Shown here: in pieces, positions 1 through 8,132 of the stretch
How the letters are laid out: each line of letters begins with the position of its first letter
Position numbering within the stretch: the first letter of the stretch is position 1
Assembly: GCF_900091555.1 (NCBI RefSeq)
Contig: NZ_FMCX01000001.1
Location: 992,001-1,056,000 of the forward strand
Origin: Micromonospora mirobrigensis
GTDB taxonomy: Bacteria > Actinomycetota > Actinomycetes > Mycobacteriales > Micromonosporaceae
DNA length: 64,000 bases
Reading direction: 5' to 3'
Program-made: the position numbers and the translations under genes
The notes under the pieces: generated by a model
Told to the model about the DNA's origin: nothing
What the model saw: only the letters and a program-made list of their open reading frames with translations
Databases searched by the model: none

Positions 1-405
1 GAAGACCGGCTGGCCGGCGAGGTTGCTCGCGCTGTCGATCCAGCCGTACGACGCCCAGCTGCGGGTGTAGCCCTCCAGGGTGGACAGGTAGGTCGGATGG
101 ACGTTGTCGCCACAGCCGTAGAGCGCCTGGGCGACGGTGTTCCGGGCGCAGTAGTACGGCCCGGCCGCGAAGATCGCCGCGCCCCGGACCCGCGCCGAGT
201 ACGCGACCTGGAGCTGGGTGGCCAGGTAGCCGCCGGAGGAGACCCCGGCGACGTAGACACCGGAGATCCGGTAGGTGCCGAGCGCGCCGGCGACCGGCGC
301 CTTCGTGTACGGGGTGGTGGCGGCCCTGGCGGGCACGCCCGTCGACAGGAGCAGGAGCAGGGCCGCGACCAGGGCGGCGGCGACCCTTCTCGGCGTGGTG
401 GTCAT
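1..405 (-). CDS. Secreted PHB-depolymerase-like esterase (partial, N-terminal part)
   Basis: The left edge cuts this gene after 135 codons, and only the N-terminal part is visible. Residues 1-28 form a signal peptide: MTTTPRR, then a hydrophobic Ala/Leu/Val stretch ending in an ARA cleavage site. A segment YRISGVYVAGVSSGGYLATQ follows, with the G-x-S-x-G nucleophile elbow (GVSSG) of alpha/beta hydrolases. The following AAIFAAGPYYCA is typical of extracellular poly(3-hydroxybutyrate) depolymerases and related esterases. GGAGGACG lies just before the ATG. The fold and the secretion are well supported. The substrate (PHB, feruloyl or acetyl esters) cannot be settled without the rest of the gene. 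Confidence 0.8.
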   Translation of the reverse strand, partial: MTTTPRRVAAALVAALLLLLSTGVPARAATTPYTKAPVAGALGTYRISGVYVAGVSSGGYLATQLQVAYSARVRGAAIFAAGPYYCARNTVAQALYGCGDNVHPTYLSTLEGYTRSWASYGWIDSASNLAGQPVF

Positions 406-691
406 GGCGTCCTCCGTCGCGCCGGCCGGGACGGGACCGGCGTGCGCCGACGGTAACGTGACATAGACCACAGCGGATATCCGTCCGACCGACACCCCCG
501 GAAGGGCGGTCATGTGGCCCGGGCACCCCCGCAAATCCGTTGCCCGCCCCGGACGCCCTCGCCTAGCCTGACGGCCGTCACTCCGACGAAGATCGAAGAG
601 GGTGTTCTGGTGCCGCTGCCGAGCGTGCCGGTCCGTACCGACCGGCGTCCGCCGTCGACCCGCTCGAGCGCCACCGTCAGGAGACACCGCC

Positions 692-1435
692 ATGGATCTG
701 CCCCGCCACCACGTCATCCGCGAGGGTGACCTGCGCATCCTCAACCCGTACGACCCCGGCAAGCTGGCCACCCTCGGCCAGGCGATCAGACTCCGGCCGG
801 GTGACACGCTGCTCGACCTGGGCAGTGGCAAGGGCGAACTGCTCTGCACCTGGGCCCGCGACCACGGGATCGCCGGCACCGGAGTCGACGTCAGCACCGC
901 CTTCACCGCCGCCGCCCGGGACCGGGCCGCCGAACTCGGGGTCGCCGACCGGGTCCGGTTCGTGCACGGCGACGCCGCCGCCTTCGTACCCGAGGGGCCG
1001 GTCGACGTGGCCGCCTGCCTCGGCGCCACCTGGATCGGCGGGGGTGTCCCCGGCACGCTGGGGATCCTGGCCCGCGCCCTGCGCCCCGGCGGCATGGTGC
1101 TGGTCGGCGAGCCCTACTGGCGGCTGGACCCGCCCGACGAGGAGACGGTCCGCGCCTGCCACGCGAGCGCCAGGGAGGACTTCCACGACCTGGCCGGCCT
1201 GGTCACGCTCTTCGGCGACCTCGGCTGGGACCTGGTCGAGATGGTCCTCGCCGACCAGGACAGCTGGGACCGGTACGCCGCCGCGCACTGGCTGAACCTG
1301 CGCCGCTGGCTGGACGCCAACCCGGGCGACGAACTCGCCGGGGAGCTGCGCCGGGAGCTGACCGGGGAGCCACTGCGTCACGTCCGGCGGCGGGAGTACC
1401 TGGGCTGGGGAGTCTTCGCCCTGATCCCCCGCTGA
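692..1435 (+). CDS. SAM-dependent class I methyltransferase
   Basis: This 247-residue protein has the Rossmann methyltransferase order. Motif I is LLDLGSGKGELL near residue 45, an acidic GTGVDVS strand end follows, then VRFVHGDAAAF, and a post-motif region LRPGGMVLVGEPYW. It probably transfers a methyl group from S-adenosylmethionine to a small molecule. The acceptor is not evident. The start is the ATG preceded by AGGAG at a spacing of about nine bases. An upstream in-frame ATG would add an Arg/Pro-rich tail with no ribosome site. It stands alone and converges on the YrdC-domain gene across a hairpin. Confidence 0.85.
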   Translation: MDLPRHHVIREGDLRILNPYDPGKLATLGQAIRLRPGDTLLDLGSGKGELLCTWARDHGIAGTGVDVSTAFTAAARDRAAELGVADRVRFVHGDAAAFVPEGPVDVAACLGATWIGGGVPGTLGILARALRPGGMVLVGEPYWRLDPPDEETVRACHASAREDFHDLAGLVTLFGDLGWDLVEMVLADQDSWDRYAAAHWLNLRRWLDANPGDELAGELRRELTGEPLRHVRRREYLGWGVFALIPR

Positions 1436-1443
1436 CCGGGCCG

Positions 1444-1474
1444 GTCGCGGCCGGGGCGGCCGGGCGGCCGCGAC
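1444..1474. terminator. Hairpin between convergent genes
   Basis: The arms GTCGCGGCCG and CGGCCGCGAC are perfectly complementary (10 bp) around an 11-nt loop, just after the methyltransferase stop and before the convergent YrdC-domain stop. A bidirectional terminator is likely. There is no U-tract, as is common in GC-rich actinobacteria. Confidence 0.55.
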
Positions 1475-1510
1475 ATGCGGCGTCCCGGGGCCCCGGCCGT
1501 CGGTCCGGGA

Positions 1511-2293
1511 TCAGTAGTACTGGCCGTGCCGGTAGTCCCAGGACGGGAACGCCACCGCCAGGTTCTCCATGATCCGGTCGCAGTCGAGGCCACGGCGGAT
1601 CAGGGTGGGACACGGGGTGACCGACCGCTGACCGTGCTGCTCCGGTACGAGCCGACCGGCCTCGTCCACCATGGACACCATCACGCCCTGCTCGTGGCGG
1701 CTGCCCTCGTCCTTGCCCGGCTGGATCGAGGCGACGTAGTCGTCGGCGGCGAGGATGAAGTCGGCCTCCCGCTCGATCCGCTCGCCGATCCCGTCGACCC
1801 GGCCCTTGTTGCCCACCCCGGACGGGTTGGCGGAGCTGGCGAAGGTCAGCGTCCGCGACTGCCACATCTTCTCCACCAGCTGCTCCGCCGGCCGCCCGAA
1901 CCGGATCACGAAGCAGCTGGTGCCCCGGGAGTCCATCGCCAGCTCGTGGGCGGTCGGGTCGGGGATCAGCGCCTTGGCCTCCTCCCGCCAGGGCAGGATG
2001 CAGCCGAGCAGGACGTCCTGCTCCCAGTGGGCCTGGTAGAAGCGGAGGATCTCGTCGTTGAGCACGGCCAGCTCCTGAAGCTGCGCCAGGTCGGCGCAGA
2101 GCACCACGCCGGGCTTGTCGCGCCGCCGCCGCTTGGCGTCGAACTTGCGCTCCAGACCCGCGCCGTCGGTGGTCATCAGGATGTAGCCGACCTTGGTGGC
2201 GGCCACGACCAGCCCGCCCTCGGCGGCCAGCGCGTGCACGGCCTCGTCCGGGGCGGAGCCCGGCCACTGCACGCGCGTCACGGTGGTGGTCAT
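1511..2293 (-). CDS. Sua5/YciO/YrdC-domain protein
   Basis: This 260-residue protein carries YrdC-fold features: a basic KRRRRDKPG segment near residue 54, which in the family contacts nucleotide and carbonate, and the conserved SANPSG motif near residue 153. The best-known members make threonylcarbamoyl-AMP for tRNA t6A37. This one diverges from a housekeeping TsaC/Sua5 in its long C-terminal part and its context, so it may be a paralogue acting on another carbamoyl chemistry. It lies 73 bases after leuD on the same strand and may be read through from leuCD. The family is secure, the exact role is not. Confidence 0.8.
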   Translation of the reverse strand: MTTTVTRVQWPGSAPDEAVHALAAEGGLVVAATKVGYILMTTDGAGLERKFDAKRRRRDKPGVVLCADLAQLQELAVLNDEILRFYQAHWEQDVLLGCILPWREEAKALIPDPTAHELAMDSRGTSCFVIRFGRPAEQLVEKMWQSRTLTFASSANPSGVGNKGRVDGIGERIEREADFILAADDYVASIQPGKDEGSRHEQGVMVSMVDEAGRLVPEQHGQRSVTPCPTLIRRGLDCDRIMENLAVAFPSWDYRHGQYY

Positions 2294-2366
2294 GAAGGAT
2301 CAACCTCGCTTCTGGTTCTGCTCGTCCGGCCGCCCGCCGGGGCGGTCGAGGCCGGGGACCGGATGC

Positions 2367-3005
2367 CTACTGCTCGACGCCGGAGAGCTCGAACGCCGGC
2401 TCGACCTGCCCGTTGGTGCGGGGCATCCAGAACGGGCGACGCTCCTCGTGCCGGCGGATCTGCTCGTCGAAGTCGAGCGCCAGGTCGATCAGGTCCTTGC
2501 CGTTGATCAACCGGTAGCGCGCGTTCTCCTCGATCACGAACGGGACGTCGACCACCCCGGCGGCCGTACAGGTGACGGTACGGGCGACCAGGTCGACCGT
2601 GACCGGCGTGGCGGCGTCCGCCGTCACCGCGGCCATCACCTTCCGGCAGGACGCCTCGTCCAGGGTGACCGGGACCAGGCCGATGTTCGGCAGGTTGTTG
2701 CGGAAGATGTCGGCGAAGCTGGGCGCGATGATCGCCTTGAAGCCGTAGTCGCGCAGCGCCCACGGGGCGTGCTCGCGGGACGAGCCGCAGCCGAAGTTCG
2801 GGCCGGCCACCAGGATCGTCGCGCCCCGGCGTTCCGGCTGGTTGAGCACGAAACCCGGGTCGCGGCGCCACTTGGCGAAGAGGCCGTCCTGGAAACCGGT
2901 GCGCTCGACCCGCTTCATCCACACCGCGGGGATGATCTGGTCGGTGTCCACGTCGGAGGCGTCGATCGGCACGGCGGTGCCGGTGATGCTGTCGATCTTG
3001 TCCAT
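2367..3005 (-). CDS. leuD: 3-isopropylmalate dehydratase small subunit
   Basis: The 212-residue protein is the swivel-domain subunit of isopropylmalate isomerase, which converts 2- to 3-isopropylmalate in leucine synthesis. It shows DVDTDQIIPA near the N-terminus, the NFGCGSSREHAPWAL active-site loop near residue 72, and FADIFRNNLPNIGL. The length is close to the 195-215 residues usual for the family. It starts 13 bases after the leuC stop and works as a LeuCD heterodimer with its neighbour. Confidence 0.97.
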   Translation of the reverse strand: MDKIDSITGTAVPIDASDVDTDQIIPAVWMKRVERTGFQDGLFAKWRRDPGFVLNQPERRGATILVAGPNFGCGSSREHAPWALRDYGFKAIIAPSFADIFRNNLPNIGLVPVTLDEASCRKVMAAVTADAATPVTVDLVARTVTCTAAGVVDVPFVIEENARYRLINGKDLIDLALDFDEQIRRHEERRPFWMPRTNGQVEPAFELSGVEQ

Positions 3006-3018
3006 GGTGACGTCCTTG

Positions 3019-4413
3019 TCAGTCGGCCAGGCTGGCGGCGAGGCGGCCGGAGATGGCGGTCGCGGCGGCGCTGCGCGGCGAGACGAGGTGGGTACGGGCG
3101 CCGGGGCCCTGCCGCCCCTCGAAGTTGCGGTTGGAGGTGGAGGCGGCGTGGGTGCCGGGCTCGACCACGTCGCCGTTCATCGCGATGCACATCGAGCAGC
3201 CCGGGTTGCGCCACTGGAAGCCGGCGGCGGTGAACACCTCGTGCAGCCCCTCGGCCTCGGCCTGGCGCTTGATCTTCTCCGAGCCGGGCACCACCAGGGC
3301 GGTGATCCCGTCGGCCACCGTGTGCCCCTTGACCACCTCGGCGGCGGCCCGGAGGTCCTCCAGCCGGCCGTTGGTGCAGGAGCCGATGAAGACCGTCCGG
3401 ATCGGGATCTCGGCGATCCGCTGGCCGGGACGCAGGCCCATGTAGTCCAGCGCCCGGACGGCGGCCTCCCGGGCCACCGGGTCGGCCAGCGCGGCCGGGT
3501 CGGGCACCGCACCGTCGATGTCGGTGGTCTGGCCGGGGTTGGTGCCCCAGGTGACCTGCGGCCCCAACCCGTCCAGGTCCAGCTCCACCACGGTGTCGAA
3601 GACCGCGTCGGGGGCGCTGCGGTACGTCGACCACTCCGCCCTGGCCCGCTCCCAGTCGGCGCCCTGCGGCGCCCGCTCGCGCCCCTCAAGGTAGGCGAAG
3701 GTGGTCTCGTCCGGGGCGATCAGGCCGCTGCGGGCGCCGGCCTCGATGGCCATGTTGCAGAGGGTCATCCGGCCCTCCATGCTCATCCGGTCGATGACCG
3801 GCCCCTGGAACTCGATCAGGTGGCCGGTGCCGCCGTCGGTGCCGATCGCCCGGATCACCGCCAGCGCGACGTCCTTGGCGGTGGCCTGCGGGGAGATCGT
3901 GCCGTCCAGCCGGACCAGCATGCTCTTCGGCTTGGCCATCCGCAGGGTCTGGGTGGCGAGCACGTGCTCGACCTGGCTGGTGCCGATGCCGAAGGCCACC
4001 GCGCCGAAGGCACCGTGGGTGGCGGTGTGGCTGTCGCCGCAGACGATCGTCATGCCCGGCAGGGTGAGCCCCATCTGCGGGCCGATGACGTGCACGATGC
4101 CCTGGCCGAGGCTGTTCATCGGGTGCAGCTCGACGCCGAACTCGCGACAGTTGCGGATCTGGAGCATCAGCTGCCGCCGGCCGATCTCGTCGGCCAGCGG
4201 GACCTGCCGGCTGCTGGTCGGCACGTCGTGGTCCGCGGTGGCGATCGTCAGGTCCGGCCGGCGGACCCGCCGGCCAGTGTCCCGAAGCCCCTCGAACGCC
4301 TGGGGAGAGGTGATCTCGTGCACGAGGTGCATGTCGATGAAGATGAGCTCCTCACCGGTGCCCTCGATGACGTGTTCCGCCCAGATGCGTTCGACAAGCG
4401 TTCTCTCGGCCAC
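3019..4413 (-). CDS. leuC: 3-isopropylmalate dehydratase large subunit
   Basis: The 464-residue protein is the [4Fe-4S] subunit of isopropylmalate isomerase (aconitase family). The iron-sulfur ligands are visible as GSCTNGR near residue 345 and PGCSMC about 60 residues later. [13 protein letters not shown] marks the substrate pocket near residue 132. The start is a GTG with GAGGAC just ahead. It heads the leuCD operon. A near-perfect 18-bp palindrome about 40 bases upstream is a likely operator. The divergent IclR-type regulator that often sits here in actinobacteria is absent; a transporter scrap and a repeat lie there instead. Confidence 0.97.
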   Translation of the reverse strand: MAERTLVERIWAEHVIEGTGEELIFIDMHLVHEITSPQAFEGLRDTGRRVRRPDLTIATADHDVPTSSRQVPLADEIGRRQLMLQIRNCREFGVELHPMNSLGQGIVHVIGPQMGLTLPGMTIVCGDSHTATHGAFGAVAFGIGTSQVEHVLATQTLRMAKPKSMLVRLDGTISPQATAKDVALAVIRAIGTDGGTGHLIEFQGPVIDRMSMEGRMTLCNMAIEAGARSGLIAPDETTFAYLEGRERAPQGADWERARAEWSTYRSAPDAVFDTVVELDLDGLGPQVTWGTNPGQTTDIDGAVPDPAALADPVAREAAVRALDYMGLRPGQRIAEIPIRTVFIGSCTNGRLEDLRAAAEVVKGHTVADGITALVVPGSEKIKRQAEAEGLHEVFTAAGFQWRNPGCSMCIAMNGDVVEPGTHAASTSNRNFEGRQGPGARTHLVSPRSAAATAISGRLAASLAD

Positions 4414-4451
4414 GGTCCTCGTCTCACAATGTGGAGTAGGTGTCTATATTC

Positions 4452-4469
4452 TGGACCAATATTGGCCCA
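4452..4469. promoter_or_regulatory. Palindromic operator upstream of leuC
   Basis: TGGACCAATATTGGCCCA is an 18-bp palindrome with one mismatched pair (A/C at positions 4 and 15), in an AT-rich patch about 40 bases before the leuC GTG. A repressor site overlapping the leuCD promoter is the simplest reading. In actinobacteria leuCD is commonly controlled by an IclR-type regulator (NdgR/LtbR), so such a protein is the first candidate. Confidence 0.6.
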
Positions 4470-4523
4470 GGCCCAGGCCGGGGTCAAAAGCCGACCACCA
4501 GGTGAGATGGGGCCCGGCCCCAC

Positions 4524-4676
4524 TCAACCCACCCGCTCCGCCGCCGCCGGACGGGGCGCCGCCGCGCCCTCCAGCCGAACCTCCGGCAGCACCCGGGCCA
4601 GCCAGCCGGGCAGCCACCAGTTGAGCCGGCCCAGCAGCTCCATCGAGGGTGCCGGCACCCGCACCGCCAGCAGGTA
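4524..4676 (-). pseudogene. C-terminal remnant of an MMPL/RND-family transporter
   Basis: About 50 codons remain open up to a TGA, reading AYLLAVRVPAPSMELLGRLN, then a WWLPGWLARVLPEVRLEG end. The pattern of a hydrophobic strand, a VP-x-MELLG turn, an NWWLPxWL helix and a P-x-V-x-LEG end is the usual C-terminus of MMPL transporters, which normally exceed 700 residues. Nothing of the rest is present. The reading frame runs into an interspersed repeat at its 5' edge. It is probably a decayed or deleted gene. The identification rests on family pattern alone. Confidence 0.6.
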
Positions 4677-4730
4677 AGCACGGGCCCCCTGTTAACGCCT
4701 CCGGTATAGCAGGGGCCCCCTGTTAACACC
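4673..4730. repeat. GGGGCCCC/GTTAAC interspersed repeat, two-unit copy
   Basis: Two nearly identical 19-base units, GCACGGGCCCCCTGTTAAC (4678-4696) and GCAGGGGCCCCCTGTTAAC (4709-4727), lie 31 bases apart and are joined by CGCCTCCGGTATA. Each has an internal GGGCCC palindrome. Short elements of this type (GGGGCCCC next to TTAAC, in pairs) are, as I recall, scattered between genes in Micromonospora. A diverged second copy lies at 55168-55212. Confidence 0.65.
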
Positions 4731-4751
4731 CGCCCACCGGAGTCGACGTGA

Positions 4752-4783
4752 CCGCATCTGCCAGGGTTCCTCATCAGATGCGG
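4752..4783. promoter_or_regulatory. Inverted repeat upstream of the molybdate operon
   Basis: CCGCATCTG and CAGATGCGG form a perfect 9-bp inverted repeat with a 14-nt spacer, about 60 bases before the operon start. It could be an operator for a molybdate-responsive regulator (possibly the first gene product) or a terminator of upstream transcription. Confidence 0.35.
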
Positions 4784-4831
4784 CCGCTGATGCGATGGTT
4801 GTACGTGCTTTCACGCCGCAGCCACCAGGGC

Positions 4832-4837
4832 TAAGGT
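4832..4837 (+). promoter_or_regulatory. -10 element, leaderless promoter of the molybdate operon
   Basis: TAAGGT is followed by six bases and then the GTG start at 4844, so transcription should begin at or next to the start codon. No ribosome-binding site is present. Confidence 0.5.
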
Positions 4838-4843
4838 GGGCGG

Positions 4844-5254
4844 GTGCCCGGGTTCCGGATCGGCGAGGCCGCCGAACTCCTCGGCGTCAGCGCCGACACG
4901 GTGCGGCGCTGGGTCGACGCCGGGCGCCTCCCCGCCGGCCGCGACGACCACGGACACCGGGCGATCGACGGCGCCGACCTGGCCGCGTTCGTCCGGGCCG
5001 GCGCGGCCGACCAGGAGGGCGGCGAACGCTCCTCGGCCCGCAACCGGCTGCGCGGCATCGTCACCGCCGTCGTCAAGGACACCGTGATGGCGCAGGTCGA
5101 CATCCAGGCCGGGCCGTTCCGGCTGGTGTCGCTGATGAGCCGGGAGGCGGTCGACGAGCTGGACCTACGGGTCGGCTCGGTGGCCGTCGCGGTGATCAAG
5201 TCGACGACCGTGGTGGTGGAGCGGGCGGCCGGCGGACAGCAGAGGAGCGGCTGA
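4844..5254 (+). CDS. HTH-TOBE molybdate-responsive regulator/binding protein
   Basis: In 136 residues an N-terminal MerR/excisionase-like helix-turn-helix (FRIGEAAELLGVSADTVRRW, residues 4-23) is joined to a C-terminal TOBE/Mop molybdate-binding domain. That domain covers about residues 66-130: NRLRGIV.., VMAQVDI, LVSLMSREAVDEL, VAVIKSTTVVV. This is the common actinobacterial one-component molybdate sensor or storage protein. It leads the modABC operon, and its TGA overlaps the modA ATG by one base (TGATG), so translation is probably coupled. It may repress its own leaderless promoter. Confidence 0.85.
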   Translation: MPGFRIGEAAELLGVSADTVRRWVDAGRLPAGRDDHGHRAIDGADLAAFVRAGAADQEGGERSSARNRLRGIVTAVVKDTVMAQVDIQAGPFRLVSLMSREAVDELDLRVGSVAVAVIKSTTVVVERAAGGQQRSG

Positions 5255-6030
5255 TGAGGCGCCCACGCACGCTGCTGGCCGGGGCGGTCGCCCTGGCCGC
5301 GCTCACCCTGACCGGCTGCGGCAGCGCCGACGACCCGCCCGGCGACGGCACCACCGGGCCGGTCACCGTCTTCGCCGCCGCCTCGCTCACCGAGCCGTTC
5401 ACCGCGCTCGGCCGGCGCTTCGAGGCCGACCACCCGGGCACCCGGGTCACCTTCAACTTCGCCGGCAGCTCGGCGCTGGCCACCCAGATCACCCAGGGTG
5501 CGCCCGCCGACGTGTTCGCCTCCGCCGCGCCCGGCCCGATGCGTACGGTCACCGACGCCGGGGACGCCGTCGGCGAGCCGGCGGTCTTCGCCCGCAACCA
5601 GCTGGTGATCGCCGTGCCGACCGGCGACCCGAAGGGCGTACGCGGCCTGGCGGACCTGGCCCGGCCGGGCACCAAGGTCGCCCTCTGCGCCCCGCAGGTT
5701 CCCTGCGGCGAGGCGGCCCGCAAGGCCCTCGACGCCGCCGGCGTACGCCTCACACCGGTCACCCTGGAGCAGGACGTCAAGGGCGCGCTGGCCAAGGTGA
5801 AGCTGGGCGAGGTGGACGCCGCCCTGGTCTACCGCACCGACGTCCGGACCGCCCCGGAGCTGACCGGGGTGGAGTTCCCCGAGTCCGCGCGGGCGGTCAA
5901 CGACTACCCGATCGTCGCGCTGAAGAGCGCCGGCCACCCGACCGGGGCGGCGGCCTTCGTCGCGTACGTCCGGTCGCCGGCCGGCCGGGCCGTCCTCACC
6001 GAGGCCGGCTTCCAGCCGCCACCGGCGTGA
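5254..6030 (+). CDS. modA: Molybdate ABC transporter substrate-binding lipoprotein
   Basis: The 258-residue protein starts with a lipoprotein signal ending in LTGCG (Cys near residue 23). The ModA core follows: VTVFAAASLTEPFTALG, FNFAGSSALATQI and GAPADVFASAA contain the Ser residues that hold the oxyanion. DAALVYRTDV is near the C-terminus. It captures molybdate (or tungstate) outside the membrane and hands it to ModBC. GGAG sits 6 bases before the ATG. Its stop overlaps modB by 4 bases. Confidence 0.95.
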   Translation: MRRPRTLLAGAVALAALTLTGCGSADDPPGDGTTGPVTVFAAASLTEPFTALGRRFEADHPGTRVTFNFAGSSALATQITQGAPADVFASAAPGPMRTVTDAGDAVGEPAVFARNQLVIAVPTGDPKGVRGLADLARPGTKVALCAPQVPCGEAARKALDAAGVRLTPVTLEQDVKGALAKVKLGEVDAALVYRTDVRTAPELTGVEFPESARAVNDYPIVALKSAGHPTGAAAFVAYVRSPAGRAVLTEAGFQPPPA

Positions 6031-6890
6031 CCGCCACCCACGACGCCGCACCGACCGGGTCCGCGACGGCCGGGCCGCAGCGGGGCGGGGCGGCCCGGCG
6101 GCGGGCGGCGGCCGGCCGGGTGCCGGCGGCCCTGTTGGTGCCGGCCGGCCTGGGCCTGCTCTTCCTGGTCCTGCCGCTGGTCGGGCTGCTGGCCCGGGCG
6201 CCCTGGACGACGCTGCCGCAGCGGCTGACCGCACCCGGGGTGCTCACCGCGCTGCGACTGTCGGTGCAGACCGCCACCCTGGCCACCCTGCTCTGCCTGC
6301 TGCTCGGCGTGCCGCTCGCCTGGCTGCTGGCCCGGGTCGAGTTCCCGGGCCGCCGGCTGGTCCGCGCGCTGGTCACCGTCCCGCTGGTGCTGCCACCGGT
6401 GGTGGGCGGGGTGGCGCTGCTGCTGGTCTTCGGCCGCCGGGGGCTGCTCGGCGGCTGGCTGGACGACACCTTCGGCGTCACCCTGCCGTTCAGCACCGCC
6501 GGGGTGGTGCTGGCCGAGGCGTTCGTGGCGATGCCGTTCCTGATCATCGCGGTGGAGGGGGCGCTGCGCGGCGCCGACCGACGGTACGAGGAGGCCGCCG
6601 CCACCCTGGGCGCCGGCCGCTGGACCACCTTCACCCACGTCACGCTCCCCCTGGTCGCCCCCGGGGTGACCGCCGGCGCGGTGCTCTGCTGGGCCCGGGC
6701 GCTCGGCGAGTTCGGCGCGACCATCACCTTCGCCGGCAACTATCCGGGCCGGACCCAGACCATGCCGCTCGCCGTCTACCTGGCCCTGGAGACCGACCTG
6801 GAGTCCGCCGTGGTGCTGAGCCTGATCCTGCTCACCGTCTCCGTCGGCATCCTGGCCGCGCTCCGCGACCGCTGGGTGACCGGCCCGTGA
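6027..6890 (+). CDS. modB: Molybdate ABC transporter permease
   Basis: The 287-residue integral membrane protein has about six predicted membrane segments. The binding-protein-dependent permease signature EEAAATLGAGRWTTFTHVTL (about residues 191-210), which docks on ModC, lies in the cytoplasmic loop. A GTG start overlaps the modA stop (GTGA), and the gene ends in another GTGA overlap with modC. The N-terminal 30 residues are Ala/Gly/Arg rich and probably cytosolic. Confidence 0.94.
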   Translation: MTATHDAAPTGSATAGPQRGGAARRRAAAGRVPAALLVPAGLGLLFLVLPLVGLLARAPWTTLPQRLTAPGVLTALRLSVQTATLATLLCLLLGVPLAWLLARVEFPGRRLVRALVTVPLVLPPVVGGVALLLVFGRRGLLGGWLDDTFGVTLPFSTAGVVLAEAFVAMPFLIIAVEGALRGADRRYEEAAATLGAGRWTTFTHVTLPLVAPGVTAGAVLCWARALGEFGATITFAGNYPGRTQTMPLAVYLALETDLESAVVLSLILLTVSVGILAALRDRWVTGP

Positions 6891-6949
6891 GCGCCACCGG
6901 CCGGCCCGTGAGCGCCACCGGCCAACCGGTGAGCGCCACCGACCAGCCC
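6887..6949 (+). repeat. Three tandem 21-bp units at the modB-modC junction
   Basis: Three 21-bp units begin GTGAGCGCCACCG at 6887, 6908 and 6929 and differ at only a few positions in their last eight bases. Each copies the start region of modC, so three in-frame GTG codons are available. Slippage duplication of the coupled start is the simplest origin. Confidence 0.8.
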
Positions 6950-8074
6950 GAAGGCGCGACCGGCCGGCGGGCCGGACCGGCGCCGGACTCCGCCGCTCGC
7001 CGGCCGCTGCTCGACGCCCACCTGGTCGCCGACCACCGCGGCTTCCGGCTGGACGTCCGGCTGCGGATCGCCGCCGGTGAGGTGGTCGCGCTGCTCGGGC
7101 CGAACGGCGCCGGCAAGAGCACCGCGCTGCGGGCGCTCGCCGGGCTGCACCCGCTCACCGCCGGCCACGTCACCCTCGACGGCGTCGACCTGGACCGACC
7201 CGACCGGCGCGTCTTCACCCCGGCGGAGCGGCGCCGGATCGGCGTGGTCTTCCAGGACCACCTGCTCTTCCCGCACCTCACCGCCCGGGACAACGTGGCG
7301 TTCGGGCCGCGCCGGCACGGGCTGGACCGGCGGGCCGCCCGGGCCCGCGCCGAGGAGTGGCTCGACCGGGTGGGGCTCGCCGGGTACGCCCGACAGCGCC
7401 CCCGGCAGCTCTCCGGCGGGCAGGCGCAGCGGGTGGCGCTGGCCCGGGCGCTCGCCGTCGACCCGACCCTGCTGCTGCTCGACGAGCCGCTGGCCGCGCT
7501 GGACGCCCGGACCCGGCTGGCGACCCGTACCGAGCTGCACCGGCACCTCACCGCCCACCGGCACGCCGCGCTGCTGGTCACCCACGACCCGCTCGACGCG
7601 CTGGTGCTCGCCGACCGGCTGGTGATCGTCGAGGACGGGCGGGTGGTGCAGGAGGGCGACGCCGCCACCGTCACCGCCCGGCCGCGCACCGACTACGTCG
7701 CCCATCTGGTCGGCCTGAACCTGCACCGCGGGCGGGGCGACGGGCACACCGTCCGGGTCGCCCCGGAGCTGACCCTGACCGCCGCCGACCGGGTCGACGG
7801 GGACGCCTTCGTCGCCTTCCCGCCGTCGGCGGTCGCCCTGCACCGGCAGCGGCCCGACGGCAGCCCTCGCAACACCTGGCCGGCCACCATCGTGGGCGTC
7901 CAGCGGCACGGCGACAACCTGCGGATCCAGCTCGACGGCCCGGTCGGGGTGGCCGCCGACGTCACCCCGGCCGCCGCCGCCCAGCTACGGCTGGTCCCCG
8001 GCCAGCTGGTCTGGGCGGCGGTCAAGGCGGCGGAGACCCGGGCATACCCGGCGGGACCGGCGCGCCCAGAGTGA
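6887..8074 (+). CDS. modC: Molybdate ABC transporter ATP-binding protein
   Basis: The ATPase of 395 residues has Walker A GPNGAGKST (near residue 73), the signature LSGGQAQRVALARAL, Walker B LLLLDEPLAAL and the H-loop VTHD. A C-terminal TOBE-like region binds molybdate in this family. The N-terminus is odd: a 21-bp unit beginning GTGAGCGCCACCG is repeated three times in frame (6887, 6908, 6929), giving three possible GTG starts and the peptide repeat VSATGxP. The first start preserves the 4-base overlap with modB. Confidence 0.94.
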   Translation: MSATGRPVSATGQPVSATDQPEGATGRRAGPAPDSAARRPLLDAHLVADHRGFRLDVRLRIAAGEVVALLGPNGAGKSTALRALAGLHPLTAGHVTLDGVDLDRPDRRVFTPAERRRIGVVFQDHLLFPHLTARDNVAFGPRRHGLDRRAARARAEEWLDRVGLAGYARQRPRQLSGGQAQRVALARALAVDPTLLLLDEPLAALDARTRLATRTELHRHLTAHRHAALLVTHDPLDALVLADRLVIVEDGRVVQEGDAATVTARPRTDYVAHLVGLNLHRGRGDGHTVRVAPELTLTAADRVDGDAFVAFPPSAVALHRQRPDGSPRNTWPATIVGVQRHGDNLRIQLDGPVGVAADVTPAAAAQLRLVPGQLVWAAVKAAETRAYPAGPARPE

Positions 8075-8132
8075 CCACCCGGACACCCTCAGGTCAGTGT
8101 GGCCGGCGACTACCGAGGGTAAAAGAGAGATC

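Noticed and set aside
405..691. Possible small genes upstream of the methyltransferase
   Set aside because: The short frames here are Pro/Arg-rich with no ribosome site or domain; the gap most likely holds two divergent promoters, which I could not define.
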